Below, one piece after another: positions 35,894 through 49,303 of a stretch of 64,000 nt of DNA. Location: the NCBI RefSeq assembly GCF_001267885.1, contig NZ_CP012382.1, positions 5,381,001 through 5,445,000 on the forward strand, given 5' to 3'. The DNA is from Streptomyces ambofaciens ATCC 23877. Its GTDB lineage: Bacteria; Actinomycetota; Actinomycetes; Streptomycetales; Streptomycetaceae. The position numbers and the translations under genes are program-made. Under the pieces are notes generated by a model. It was not told the origin of the DNA and did not search any database. It worked only from the letters and a program-made list of their open reading frames with translations. Numbering within the stretch: position 1 is the stretch's first letter; each line of letters begins with the position of its first letter.

Positions 35894-37150
35894 ATGTCGG
35901 TCACCCACGACGTCCTCGAGGCCGATGACAGCGGGCTCGGTGTCCTGCTGCGCCAGGATCACGAGCTCGCCGAGATCCTCCTCGCCGAACGGCGCCGCCA
36001 GTCGACGACCCTCCAGCTGATCGCCGCCGAGAACTTCACGTCCCCCGCCGTGCTGGCCGCCCTGGGGTCCCCGCTGGCCAACAAGTACGCCGAGGGCTAC
36101 CCCGGCGCCCGGCACCACGGCGGCTGTGAGATCGCCGACGTCGCCGAACGGCTCGCCGTGGAGCGCGCCCGGACCCTCTTCGGCGCCGAGCACGCCAACG
36201 TGCAGTCCCACTCCGGCTCCTCCGCCGTGCTGGCCGCCTACGCCGCGCTGCTGCGCCCCGGCGACACGGTCCTCGCGCTCGGCCTCCCCTACGGCGGCCA
36301 CCTCACGCACGGCTCGCCCGCCAACTTCTCCGGCCGCTGGTTCGACTTCGTCGGCTACGGCGTGGACGCGGAGACCGGGCTGATCGACCACGACCAGGTG
36401 CGCACCCTGGCCCGCACGCACCGCCCCAAGGCGATCGTGTGCGGCTCCATCGCCTACCCCCGCCACCTCGACTACGCCGCCTTCCGCGAGGTCGCCGACG
36501 AGGTGGGCGCCTACCTCATCGCGGACGCCGCCCATCCCATCGGGCTGGTCGCCGGGGGAGCGGCGCCCAGTCCGGTGCCGTACGCCGACATCGTGTGCGC
36601 CACCACGCACAAGGTGCTGCGCGGTCCGCGCGGCGGAATGATCCTTTGCGGGAGCGACCTGGCCGAGCGGGTCGACCGGGCCGTGTTCCCGTTCACCCAG
36701 GGCGGCGCGCAGATGCACACCATCGCCGCCAAGGCCGTCGCGTTCGGCGAGGCGGCGACCCCGGCCTTCGCCGGGTACGCCCATCAGGTGGTCGCCAACG
36801 CCCGCGCCCTCGCGGCCCAGCTGGCCGCCGAGGGTCTGGTCGTCACCACCGGCGGCACCGACACCCACCTGCTCACCGTCGACCCGGCGCCGCTCGGTGT
36901 CGACGGCAGGACCGCGCGGGGGCGGCTCGCGGCCGCCGGCATCGTCCTGGACTGCTGCGCGCTGCCGCACGGCGACGCCCGCGGGCTGCGCCTGGGCACG
37001 GCGGCCCTGACCACGCAGGGCATGGGGGAGCGGGAGATGCGGGCGGTGGCCACCCTGCTCGCCGAGGTGTTGCGAGGCGGGACGGACGCGGTCACGGCGC
37101 GGGACGACGTACGGCATCTGGTCGCGGAATTCCCACCGTATCCGGAGTGA
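35894..37150 (+). CDS. glyA: Serine hydroxymethyltransferase family (GlyA-like)
   Basis: The 418-residue PLP enzyme has LQLIAAENFTSPAVLAALGSPLANKYAEGYPGARHHGG near the start, then the histidine-containing D-A-A-H-P-I-G-L-V-A-G. The cofactor Lys240 is in T-T-H-K-V-L-R-G-P-R-G-G. It interconverts serine and glycine with tetrahydrofolate. Ser/Gly variants differ from typical GlyA in places, so this may be a paralogue with a different amino acid substrate. GGAG precedes ATG 35894. A longer frame upstream covers the promoter. Confidence 0.92.
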   Translation: MSVTHDVLEADDSGLGVLLRQDHELAEILLAERRRQSTTLQLIAAENFTSPAVLAALGSPLANKYAEGYPGARHHGGCEIADVAERLAVERARTLFGAEHANVQSHSGSSAVLAAYAALLRPGDTVLALGLPYGGHLTHGSPANFSGRWFDFVGYGVDAETGLIDHDQVRTLARTHRPKAIVCGSIAYPRHLDYAAFREVADEVGAYLIADAAHPIGLVAGGAAPSPVPYADIVCATTHKVLRGPRGGMILCGSDLAERVDRAVFPFTQGGAQMHTIAAKAVAFGEAATPAFAGYAHQVVANARALAAQLAAEGLVVTTGGTDTHLLTVDPAPLGVDGRTARGRLAAAGIVLDCCALPHGDARGLRLGTAALTTQGMGEREMRAVATLLAEVLRGGTDAVTARDDVRHLVAEFPPYPE

Positions 37151-37279
37151 GGCAGGGTAGGGGACGCGCGTGCACCGCCACACGTGCAACCATCGTCGCT
37201 ACCCGGAAGTCCTCAACCGTATGCGCTCATCGCTAGGGTGTGGGGCTGGGAATGGCCAGCGAGACCTGTGGGGAAGCCC

Positions 37280-38575
37280 GTGCGTGAATACCTGCTGACG
37301 CTCTGCGTGACGGCCGCGGTGACGTATCTGCTGACAGGGCCGGTACGGAAGTTCGCGATCGTGGCGGGAGCGATGCCGGAGATCCGGGCACGTGACGTGC
37401 ACCGGGAGCCCACTCCGCGCCTCGGCGGGATCGCGATGTTCTTCGGGCTGTGCGCGGGCCTGCTGGTCGCCGACCACCTCACCAACCTGAGCGAGGTCTT
37501 CGAGAGCTCCAACGAGCCGCGTGCCCTGCTCTCCGGCGCGGCCCTGATCTGGCTGATCGGCGTCCTGGACGACAAGTTCGAGATCGACGCCCTGATCAAG
37601 CTCGGCGGGCAGATGATCGCCGCCGGCGTGATGGTGGTGCAGGGTCTGACGATCCTGTGGATCCCCGTCCCCGGCGTCGGCAACGTGGCGCTGACCCAGT
37701 GGCAGGGCACCCTGCTGACGGTCGCGCTGGTCGTCATCACCATCAACGCGGTCAACTTCGTCGACGGCCTCGACGGTCTCGCGGCGGGCACGGTGTGCAT
37801 CGCGGCGGCGGCGTTCTTCATGTACGCCTACCGGATCTGGTACTCGTACGGCATCGAGGCGGCCGCCCCCGCGACGCTGTTCGCGGCCATCCTCATGGGC
37901 ATGTGCCTGGGATTCCTCCCGCACAACATGCACCCCGCCCGGATCTTCATGGGCGACTCCGGCTCGATGCTGATCGGCCTGGTGCTGGCGGCGGGCGCGA
38001 TCTCGGTGACGGGGCAGGTGGACCCGGACGCGATGCGGCTGTTCTCCGGCTCCGAGCGCAACACCGTGCACCAGATGGTGCCGGTCTACATCCCGCTGCT
38101 GATGCCGCTGACCATCATCGCCATCCCCGCCGCCGACCTGATCCTGGCGATCGTGCGGCGCACCTGGCGGGGCCAGTCGCCGTTCGCCGCGGACCGCGGA
38201 CACCTGCACCACCGGCTGCTGGAGATCGGGCACTCGCACAGCCGCGCGGTGCTGATCATGTACTTCTTCTCGGCGCTGATCGCCTTCGGGGCCCTGGCCT
38301 TCTCGGTGAACGCCGCTTCGATGTGGATCGTGCTGGGAGTCGTCTTCCTGAGCGCGATCGGTCTGGTCCTGCTCCTGCTGCCGCGCTTCACACCGCGCGC
38401 CCCGCGCTGGGCCGAGCACTTCGTGCCGCCCCGCTACCGCCGCCGCAAGGCCGCCGTCGAGGCCGGGCCCGCGGTGGCCGCGGACGAGGTCGAGGACGAG
38501 CGCGTCCCGGTCGCCGCGGGTGTCTCGGGCGTCAACGGGGCGACCGCCGTCGGCCCCCGTTCGCGCGCAAGGTAA
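37280..38575 (+). CDS. Undecaprenyl-phosphate sugar-1-phosphate transferase (WecA/TagO/MraY family)
   Basis: The 431-residue membrane enzyme has about eleven hydrophobic segments. RDVHREPTPRLGGIAMF, G-V-L-D-D-K-F, N-A-V-N-F-V-D-G-L-D-G-L-A-A-G, F-M-G-D-S-G-S and RGHLHHRLLEIGHSH (the catalytic Asp and His loops of the family) are all present. It would attach GlcNAc-1-phosphate or a similar sugar to undecaprenyl phosphate, starting a wall polymer. The LCP gene upstream could finish that pathway. GTG 37280 is chosen; GTG 37268 four codons earlier is possible. Confidence 0.94.
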   Translation: MREYLLTLCVTAAVTYLLTGPVRKFAIVAGAMPEIRARDVHREPTPRLGGIAMFFGLCAGLLVADHLTNLSEVFESSNEPRALLSGAALIWLIGVLDDKFEIDALIKLGGQMIAAGVMVVQGLTILWIPVPGVGNVALTQWQGTLLTVALVVITINAVNFVDGLDGLAAGTVCIAAAAFFMYAYRIWYSYGIEAAAPATLFAAILMGMCLGFLPHNMHPARIFMGDSGSMLIGLVLAAGAISVTGQVDPDAMRLFSGSERNTVHQMVPVYIPLLMPLTIIAIPAADLILAIVRRTWRGQSPFAADRGHLHHRLLEIGHSHSRAVLIMYFFSALIAFGALAFSVNAASMWIVLGVVFLSAIGLVLLLLPRFTPRAPRWAEHFVPPRYRRRKAAVEAGPAVAADEVEDERVPVAAGVSGVNGATAVGPRSRAR

Positions 38576-38862
38576 GAATCTGACTAGAGCATTGCCAAGT
38601 CGTGGGGGAACGAACTGCCCCATTACCAGACAAGTGGGCGCAGTGACTGCACAGACGCGCACTGTCACTCTCATGTGTGACAGCAAGCACACCCACAGGT
38701 AAAGACCTCATCAAATAGTTTGTGATACGGTTCACGAGAACCCCCGGGTAGAGCCTAAGGACCGTAGTGCGACGGTCTCTTGGCCGTCAGGACCTCGTTC
38801 GGCCCGGGACTACGCTCGTCCATGACGACACCCTGCCCCCTGTGAAAAGCGGAGTTGCCGCC
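38576..38862 (+). promoter_or_regulatory. Upstream region of the ATP synthase operon
   Basis: These 287 bases are unusually AT-rich for the window (38690-38740). They hold an inverted repeat CTGTCAC (38662-38668) / GTGACAG (38677-38683), and a CRP-like palindrome TGTGA-TACGGT-TCACG (38721-38736). The operon promoter must lie here. I cannot place its boxes with certainty. Confidence 0.6.
38721..38736. promoter_or_regulatory. CRP/FNR-like site before atpI
   Basis: TGTGATACGGTTCACG matches the TGTGA-N6-TCACA pattern of CRP-family proteins at nine of ten conserved bases. Streptomyces have a Crp protein. A direct link to ATP synthase is only inference. Confidence 0.4.
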
Positions 38863-39297
38863 ATGCCGTCCAATGACGTCCGGACCTTGCTTCAGGCTGC
38901 CGTGCCCACGGCTGCCGTCGGCGCCGTAGCCGCCGTCGTCAGCGCCGTGGTCGCCGGCGGCAAGGGGGCGGTCGGTGCCGTCGTCGCGACCGTGCTGGCG
39001 ATGCTCTTCATGGGGATCGGTCTCTACGTCCTCCAGCGCACCGCCAAGACGCTTCCGCACCTTTTCCAGGCGATGGGCCTGATGCTCTACGCGGCTCAGA
39101 TCCTGCTGCTGTTCGTCTTCCTGGCCACGTTCAAGAACACGACGCTGTTCAACCCCCGGTCCTTCGCCATCACTCTGGTCGTCGCCACGCTCACGTGGAT
39201 CGCCGCGCAGACGCGGGCGCACATGAAGGCCAAGATCCTCTACGTCGAACCCGACTCGTCGAGCGACAAGCCCGAGAAGACGGGCCACTCGTCGTGA
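38863..39297 (+). CDS. atpI: ATP synthase protein I
   Basis: The 144-residue membrane protein has four hydrophobic segments (AAVPTAAVGAVAAVVSAVVAGG; GAVVATVLAMLFMGIGLYVL; MGLMLYAAQILLLFVFLATF; FAITLVVATLTWIAAQT). AtpI helps c-ring assembly or ion uptake and is not part of the finished enzyme. ATG 38863 has GGAG eight bases upstream. It is the first gene of the operon. The next gene follows after 225 bases, where TAAAGA...TATCGT (39312-39341) may be a second promoter. Confidence 0.88.
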   Translation: MPSNDVRTLLQAAVPTAAVGAVAAVVSAVVAGGKGAVGAVVATVLAMLFMGIGLYVLQRTAKTLPHLFQAMGLMLYAAQILLLFVFLATFKNTTLFNPRSFAITLVVATLTWIAAQTRAHMKAKILYVEPDSSSDKPEKTGHSS

Positions 39298-39522
39298 GGG
39301 GTAGGGCCGGGATAAAGAGGCATGTGAAGTCCTGCTATCGTCCGGTGCCAACTGCGGCATCGCGGGCGCGGGCATCCGAGCTGACGCCTGCTCATTCGCG
39401 AGGCGAGATGCCCCACAGCCGCCCCCACATCCGTAACACCAGTCCCGTGCCGAACTGCGGTCACGCGCCGCGCCGACACAACGAGGTTGCCGTACCCATG
39501 CGCCACGATGAAGGAGCCCGCG

Positions 39523-40347
39523 GTGAGTGCTGACCCGACGCAGGTGCTCGCCTTCGAGACCGACTGCCACATCTTCGACGGATGTGGCTTCCCGGCTCCC
39601 GGCCTGCACTCGTTCCTCTTCGAGCCGCTCTGGGGCAACGCAGACGGCAACGGCCTGTACTTCAACAAGCCGATGCTCCTGGCGCTGCTCGGGTCGATCG
39701 TCATCGTGGGCTTCTTCTGGGCGGCGTTCGGCAAGCCGAAGGTCGTCCCGGGCAAGCTCCAGATGGTCGCCGAGGCCGGATACGACTTCATCCGCCGCGG
39801 CGTCGTCTACGAGACCCTCGGCAAGAAGGAAGGCGAGAAGTACGTCCCGCTCATCGTGACGCTCTTCTTCTTCATCTGGATGATGAACCTCTGGTCGATC
39901 ATCCCGGTCGCCCAGTTCCCGGTGACGTCGATCATCGCCTACCCCGCCGCCATGGCCGCGATCGTCTACGTCCTGTGGGTGTCGCTCACCTTCAAGCGCC
40001 ACGGCTTCGTCGGCTTCTTCAAGAACGTCACCGGCTACGACAAGTCACTCGGCGCGGTGCTGCCGCTCGCGATGACGATCGAGTTCTTCTCGAACCTGAT
40101 CGTCCGCCCCTTCACGCACGCCGTCCGGCTCTTCGCGAACATGTTCGCGGGCCACACGCTGCTGCTGCTCTTCACCATCGCCAGCTGGTACCTGCTGAAC
40201 GGCATCGGCATCGCCTACGCCGGCGTCTCGTTCGTCATGACGATCGTCATGACGGCCTTCGAGCTCTTCATCCAGGCCGTGCAGGCGTACGTGTTCGTGC
40301 TGCTGACCTGCACCTACATCCAGGGCGCGCTCGCCGAGCACCACTGA
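39523..40347 (+). CDS. atpB: ATP synthase F0 subunit a
   Basis: The 274-residue membrane subunit forms the proton half-channels against the c-ring. The essential Arg lies in the helix RPFTHAVRLFANMFAGH. About six membrane segments are visible. GTG 39523 has AAGGAG six bases upstream; a longer frame from 39487 is not supported. Operon order is then c, b, delta, alpha, gamma, beta, epsilon. Confidence 0.97.
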   Translation: MSADPTQVLAFETDCHIFDGCGFPAPGLHSFLFEPLWGNADGNGLYFNKPMLLALLGSIVIVGFFWAAFGKPKVVPGKLQMVAEAGYDFIRRGVVYETLGKKEGEKYVPLIVTLFFFIWMMNLWSIIPVAQFPVTSIIAYPAAMAAIVYVLWVSLTFKRHGFVGFFKNVTGYDKSLGAVLPLAMTIEFFSNLIVRPFTHAVRLFANMFAGHTLLLLFTIASWYLLNGIGIAYAGVSFVMTIVMTAFELFIQAVQAYVFVLLTCTYIQGALAEHH

Positions 40348-40403
40348 GTCCCGCCCGGCCTCACACCCCAGCCGTCCGGTGGCCAACCCCCACCGGTCCG
40401 TAA

Positions 40404-40646
<243 letters not shown>

Positions 40647-40687
40647 GACGAACCTGACGACCGTCCCTTTCGACGAAAGGCACTGAT

Positions 40688-41248
40688 GTGACATCCGCCC
40701 TGGTTTTCCTGGCGGCTGAGGGGGAGAAGGAAAATCCCCTCATTCCGCCGTGGCCGGAAGTTGTCATCGGCCTCCTCGCTTTCGTCATCGTCTTCGGCTT
40801 CCTCGCCAAGAAGCTGCTCCCGAACATCAACAAGGTTCTGGAAGAGCGCCGCGAGGCCATCGAGGGCGGTATCGAGAAGGCCGAGGCCGCGCAGACCGAG
40901 GCCCAGAGCGTCCTGGAGCAGTACAAGGCCCAGCTCGCCGAGGCCCGGCACGAGGCCGCGCGCCTGCGCCAGGAGGCGCAGGAGCAGGGCGCCACGCTCA
41001 TCGCCGAGATGCGCGCGGAAGGCCAGCGGCAGCGTGAGGAAATCATCGCCGCCGGTCACGCCCAGATCCAGGCCGACCGCAAGGCCGCCGCGTCCGCGCT
41101 GCGCCAGGACGTCGGACAGCTGGCCACTCAGCTGGCCGGCAAGCTCGTCGGCGAGTCCCTCGAGGACCACGCCCGGCAGAGCCGCGTCATCGACCGCTTC
41201 CTGGACGAGCTGGACGACAAGGCGACGAAGGCCGAGGCCACGCGATGA
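40688..41248 (+). CDS. atpF: ATP synthase F0 subunit b
   Basis: The 186-residue subunit has one membrane helix (VVIGLLAFVIVFGFLAKKLLPNI) followed by a long charged coiled coil (about residues 50-150) that forms the peripheral stalk. GTG 40688 is preceded by AAAGG. The C-terminus overlaps atpH by four bases (ATGA). Confidence 0.96.
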   Translation: MTSALVFLAAEGEKENPLIPPWPEVVIGLLAFVIVFGFLAKKLLPNINKVLEERREAIEGGIEKAEAAQTEAQSVLEQYKAQLAEARHEAARLRQEAQEQGATLIAEMRAEGQRQREEIIAAGHAQIQADRKAAASALRQDVGQLATQLAGKLVGESLEDHARQSRVIDRFLDELDDKATKAEATR

Positions 41249-42060
41249 ACGGAGCGAGCCGCGAGGCCCTTGCCGCCGCACGTGAGCGTCTCGACGCGCT
41301 GACGGACTCCACGTCCGTGGACGCCGGCTCGCTCGCCGACGAGCTGGCCGCCGTCACCGCGCTGCTCCACCGCGAGGTATCGCTGCGTCGGGTCCTCACC
41401 GACCCGGCGCAGGGCGGCGAGGCCAAGGCCGAGCTCGCCCAGCGACTCCTCGGCACCCAGGTCAGCGGCCCCGCCGTCGACCTGGTGTCCGGAATGGTGC
41501 GTTCCCGCTGGTCGCAGTCCCGCGACCTGGTGGACGCGCTGGAGGAGCTGGCGAACACCGCCGACCTCACCGCGGCCCAGAAGCGGGGCCGGCTCGACAA
41601 CGTCGAGGACGAGCTGTTCCGGTTCGGCCGGATCGTCTCCTCGACCACCGAGCTGCGCGCCGCGCTGACCAACCGCTCGGCCACCACCGCGGCCAAGGGC
41701 GAGCTGCTGCGCAGCCTGCTCGGCGGTCGGGCGGAGGTGACGACCGAGCGTCTGGTGACGCGCCTTGTCACCGCGCCGCGGGGACGTAGCCTGGAGACGG
41801 GACTCGAGTCCCTGTCCAAGCTCGCCGCGGACCGGCGGGACCGCATGGTCGCCGTCGTCACCTCGGCGGTGCCGCTGAGCGACCCGCAGAAGCAGCGCCT
41901 CGGCGCGGCTCTCGCGAAGATCTACGGCCGCCCGATGCACCTCAACCTCGACGTGGACCCCGAGGTCCTCGGCGGGATCCGGGTGCAGGTCGGTGACGAG
42001 GTCATCAACGGCTCCATCGCGGACCGCCTGGAGGACGCCGGCCGCCGCATGGCGAGCTGA
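41245..42060 (+). CDS. atpH: ATP synthase F1 subunit delta
   Basis: The 271-residue protein is longer than the usual about 180 residues of E. coli delta, as in other actinobacteria. The conserved C-terminal segment ([55 protein letters not shown]) binds the stalk. The start is coupled to atpF by an ATGA overlap. The extra N-terminal helices (about 1-90) may strengthen stalk binding. Confidence 0.96.
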   Translation: MNGASREALAAARERLDALTDSTSVDAGSLADELAAVTALLHREVSLRRVLTDPAQGGEAKAELAQRLLGTQVSGPAVDLVSGMVRSRWSQSRDLVDALEELANTADLTAAQKRGRLDNVEDELFRFGRIVSSTTELRAALTNRSATTAAKGELLRSLLGGRAEVTTERLVTRLVTAPRGRSLETGLESLSKLAADRRDRMVAVVTSAVPLSDPQKQRLGAALAKIYGRPMHLNLDVDPEVLGGIRVQVGDEVINGSIADRLEDAGRRMAS

Positions 42061-42214
42061 CGCTCCGCGCCACAACAGCACAACAAGCAGTACGTACTTA
42101 CGACGGCCCTGGTTGGGCCGTGCAGAGGATTCACCTCTCATTGGGGGGAGTCCCGACTCGTGGAATACCCCCCAAGTGAAACTTCGGGCCCAACAAGGAG
42201 AGCAGGGAACTCAG

Positions 42215-43804
42215 ATGGCGGAGCTCACGATCCGGCCGGAGGAGATCCGGGACGCACTGGAGAACTTCGTCCAGTCGTACAAGCCGGACGCGGCCTCGCG
42301 CGAGGAGGTCGGTACGGTCACCCTTGCCGGCGACGGCATCGCGAAGGTCGAGGGCCTGCCCTCGGCCATGGCCAACGAACTGCTGAAGTTCGAGGACGGC
42401 ACCCTCGGCCTCGCCCTCAACCTGGAGGAGCGCGAGATCGGTTGCGTCATCCTCGGTGAGTTCAGCGGTATCGAGGAGGGCCAGCCGGTCACCCGCACCG
42501 GCGAGGTCCTGTCGGTCGCCGTGGGCGAGGGCTACCTCGGCCGCGTGGTCGACCCCCTCGGCAACCCGATCGACGGCCTCGGCGAGATCGAGACCGAGGG
42601 CCGCCGCGCCCTCGAACTGCAGGCCCCCACGGTCATGCAGCGCAAGTCGGTGCACGAGCCGATGGAGACGGGTTACAAGGCCGTCGACGCCATGACCCCG
42701 ATCGGCCGTGGTCAGCGTCAGCTGATCATCGGCGACCGCCAGACCGGCAAGACCGCCCTGGCCGTCGACACGATCATCAACCAGCGTGACAACTGGCGCA
42801 CCGGCGACCCGAACAAGCAGGTCCGCTGCATCTACGTCGCCATCGGCCAGAAGGGCTCCACCATCGCGTCGGTCCGCCGCGCGCTGGAGGAGAACGGCGC
42901 GCTGGAGTACACGACCATCGTGGCCGCCCCCGCGTCCGACCCGGCCGGCTTCAAGTACCTGGCGCCGTACACCGGCTCGGCCATCGGCCAGCAGTGGATG
43001 TACGAGGGCAAGCACGTCCTGATCATCTTCGACGACCTGTCGAAGCAGGCCGACGCCTACCGCGCCGTGTCGCTGCTGCTGCGCCGCCCGCCGGGCCGCG
43101 AGGCCTACCCGGGTGACGTCTTCTACCTGCACTCCCGTCTGCTGGAGCGCTGTGCCAAGCTCTCCGACGCCGAGGGCGCCGGTTCGATGACGGGTCTGCC
43201 GATCGTCGAGACCAAGGCCAACGACGTGTCGGCGTTCATCCCGACCAACGTCATCTCCATCACCGACGGCCAGTGCTTCCTGGAGTCCGACCTGTTCAAC
43301 GCCGGTCAGCGTCCGGCCCTGAACGTCGGTATCTCGGTCTCCCGCGTCGGTGGCTCCGCCCAGCACAAGGCCATGAAGCAGGTCTCCGGCCGACTGCGCG
43401 TGGACCTCGCCCAGTTCCGTGAGCTGGAGGCGTTCGCCGCCTTCGGTTCCGACCTGGACGCCGCGTCGAAGTCGCAGCTGGAGCGCGGTCAGCGCATGGT
43501 CGAGCTGCTGAAGCAGGACCAGTACCAGCCGATGTCCACCGAGGACCAGGTCGTCTCCGTCTGGGCCGGCACCACCGGCAAGATGGACGAGGTGCCGGTC
43601 GCCGACATCCGCCGCTTCGAGAAGGAGCTCCTGGAGTACCTGCACCGCAAGGAGCAGGGCCTCATGACCTCCATCCGCGAGGGCGGCAAGATGTCCGACG
43701 ACACCCTGCAGGCCATCGCCGAGGCGATCACGGCGTTCAAGAAGCAGTTCGAGACATCGGACGGCAAGCTGCTCGGCGAGGACGCCCCGTCCGCCGCCAA
43801 GTGA
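42215..43804 (+). CDS. atpA: ATP synthase F1 subunit alpha
   Basis: The 529-residue non-catalytic nucleotide-binding subunit has its P-loop in GDRQTGKT near residue 173. [11 protein letters not shown] and the arginine-finger region [13 protein letters not shown] are conserved. ATG 42215 follows AAGGAG; the frame upstream overlaps the atpH end and is not coding. A 154-base gap separates it from atpH. It has a G-rich TTGGGGGGAGTCC segment that may act in message processing. Confidence 0.98.
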   Translation: MAELTIRPEEIRDALENFVQSYKPDAASREEVGTVTLAGDGIAKVEGLPSAMANELLKFEDGTLGLALNLEEREIGCVILGEFSGIEEGQPVTRTGEVLSVAVGEGYLGRVVDPLGNPIDGLGEIETEGRRALELQAPTVMQRKSVHEPMETGYKAVDAMTPIGRGQRQLIIGDRQTGKTALAVDTIINQRDNWRTGDPNKQVRCIYVAIGQKGSTIASVRRALEENGALEYTTIVAAPASDPAGFKYLAPYTGSAIGQQWMYEGKHVLIIFDDLSKQADAYRAVSLLLRRPPGREAYPGDVFYLHSRLLERCAKLSDAEGAGSMTGLPIVETKANDVSAFIPTNVISITDGQCFLESDLFNAGQRPALNVGISVSRVGGSAQHKAMKQVSGRLRVDLAQFRELEAFAAFGSDLDAASKSQLERGQRMVELLKQDQYQPMSTEDQVVSVWAGTTGKMDEVPVADIRRFEKELLEYLHRKEQGLMTSIREGGKMSDDTLQAIAEAITAFKKQFETSDGKLLGEDAPSAAK

Positions 43805-43825
43805 CGTAAGGAAGGGACCTGACTC

Positions 43826-46191
<2,366 letters not shown>

Positions 46192-46321
46192 GCCTCGTGC
46201 TCGACGTGGGCCTCACGGCTCACACCGGAGGGGGCGGGCACGTCCCGTCCCCTCCGTCACGCCCCTTAGACTTGTAACCAACACCCGGCTCTCCGGCCGG
46301 GTGGTGACCCGAGGAGCCACC
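46192..46321 (+). promoter_or_regulatory. atpD-atpC gap with imperfect hairpin
   Basis: GGAGGGGGCGGGCACGTCCCGTCCCCTCC (written here in parts: GGAGGGGGCGGG, then CCCGTCCCCTCC; 46229-46257) can form a stem. CCTTAGACTTGTAACC follows and looks promoter-like. The epsilon gene could be partly uncoupled from the rest of the operon. Confidence 0.45.
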
Positions 46322-46696
46322 TTGGCTGCTGAGCTGCACGTCGCGCTGGTCGCGGCCGACCGAGAGGTCTGGTCCGGCGAGGCCACCCTGGTCGTCGCGC
46401 GCACCACGTCCGGCGACATCGGCGTCATGCCCGGTCACCAGCCGCTGCTCGGTGTGCTGGAGTCGGGCCCGGTGACCATCCGTACGAGTGATGGTGGGAC
46501 GGTCGTCGCCGCGGTGCACGGCGGTTTCATCTCGTTCGCGGACAACAAGCTGTCGCTGCTGGCCGAGATCGCCGAGCTGTCGGACGAGATTGACGTCCAG
46601 CGCGCGGAGCGGGAGCTCGAGCGCGCGAAGGCGGAGGGCGACGCCCACGCCGAGCGTCGCGCGGACGTCCGACTGCGCGCGGCGGCGGGACGCTGA
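46322..46696 (+). CDS. atpC: ATP synthase F1 subunit epsilon
   Basis: The 124-residue subunit has the beta-barrel domain (LHVALVAADREVWSGEATLVVARTTSGDIGVMPGHQPLLGVLESGPV) and a C-terminal helical hairpin (EIDVQRAERELERAKAEGDAHAERRADVRLRAAAG) that can inhibit rotation. TTG 46322 is the best start, with GAGGAG five bases upstream; GTG 46301 lacks one. Confidence 0.96.
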   Translation: MAAELHVALVAADREVWSGEATLVVARTTSGDIGVMPGHQPLLGVLESGPVTIRTSDGGTVVAAVHGGFISFADNKLSLLAEIAELSDEIDVQRAERELERAKAEGDAHAERRADVRLRAAAGR

Positions 46697-46734
46697 TCCA
46701 CAGCACTGTGCGATAGCGTCGTGCTATGACGTCA

Positions 46735-46782
46735 CTCAGCCGCGGCTGGGACCGGAGTGATCCGGACCCGGCCGCGGCTGAG
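46735..46782 (+). terminator. Long hairpin at the end of the ATP synthase operon
   Basis: CTCAGCCGCGGC (46735-46746) pairs perfectly with GCCGCGGCTGAG (46771-46782). Inside, GGG-A-CCGG and CCGG-A-CCC extend the stem to about 20 pairs with one mismatch. A TTTTTT tract follows at 46796-46801. Confidence 0.85.
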
Positions 46783-46838
46783 GCAGATCCGGGTGTTTTT
46801 TCCGTTCCGTTACCTAGGAGACGAGGAGGTCGGTGTCG

Positions 46839-47285
46839 ATGGTCCTCGCTCTGACTGTGTGCGGAATTGTCGTCGCCCTGGTGGTGATCGGACTCTTCGT
46901 CTTCGGGCTGCGCCGGCGGCTGATCCAGCGGTCGGGCGGCACCTTCGACTGTTCTCTGCGCTGGGACGCCCCCGAGGAGGGCGACGCCGCCGGCAAGGGC
47001 TGGTCCTACGGGGTGGCCCGCTACAACGGGGACCGGGTCGAGTGGTACCGCGTCTTCTCGTACTCCCCTCGCCCGCGCCGCGTCCTGGAACGTTCGGCGA
47101 TCGAGGTGGCCGGCCGCCGTGTGCCGGACGGCGAGGAGGAGCTGGCGTTGCTCTCGGACGCGGTCGTGCTCGCCTGCGTCCATCGGGACACCCGACTCGA
47201 ACTGGCGATGAGCGAGGACGCGCTGACCGGATTCCTGGCGTGGCTGGAGGCGGCCCCACCCGGACAGCGAGTGAACGTGGCGTAG
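46839..47285 (+). CDS. DUF2550 membrane protein
   Basis: The 148-residue protein has one N-terminal membrane helix (VLALTVCGIVVALVVIGLFVFGLRRR) and a small cytoplasmic domain (GGTFDCSLRW, GWSYGVARYNGDRVEWYRVFSYSPRPRRVLER). The DUF2550 family is widespread next to atpC in actinobacteria and its function is unknown. ATG 46839 lies nine bases from GAGGAGG; GTG 46833 two codons earlier is too close. Confidence 0.88.
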   Translation: MVLALTVCGIVVALVVIGLFVFGLRRRLIQRSGGTFDCSLRWDAPEEGDAAGKGWSYGVARYNGDRVEWYRVFSYSPRPRRVLERSAIEVAGRRVPDGEEELALLSDAVVLACVHRDTRLELAMSEDALTGFLAWLEAAPPGQRVNVA

Positions 47286-47304
47286 CCACCTTCACTCGCT
47301 GGGT

Positions 47305-47337
47305 GGCCCTCCCCCGGACTCCGTCCGGGAGAGGGCC
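47305..47337. terminator. Bidirectional terminator between DUF2550 and chitinase genes
   Basis: GGCCCTC-C-CCCGGAC pairs with GTCCGGG-A-GAGGGCC around a three-base loop, with one mismatch. It lies between two convergent genes and can serve both. Confidence 0.85.
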
Positions 47338-47357
47338 GACGTCGTTCGGGGACTCGG

Positions 47358-49181
<1,824 letters not shown>

Positions 49182-49245
49182 GCTGCGCCTCCTTATGTGG
49201 GGTTGTCGGCGCGGGCCGACTGAGCCATCGGCCCGCAGTGCCGCG

Positions 49246-49286
49246 AGAATAGAAAGGTCTGGACCTTAGGTCAATAGGTCTGGACC
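49246..49286 (-). promoter_or_regulatory. Chitinase promoter with paired direct repeats
   Basis: On the minus strand, TTGACC (49269-49274) and TATTCT (49246-49251) are 17 bases apart and make a good promoter. GGTCCAGACC is repeated at 49277-49286 and 49256-49265, 21 bases apart, flanking and overlapping the -35 box. Such repeats mediate chitin induction and glucose repression in other Streptomyces chitinase genes, and resemble DasR-type TGGTCTAGACCA sites. Confidence 0.88.
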
Positions 49287-49303
49287 AGTGTCCCGATGGC
49301 CCG

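Noticed and set aside
38576..38862. Riboswitch before the ATP synthase operon
   Set aside because: No known riboswitch core could be recognised; only palindromes were visible.
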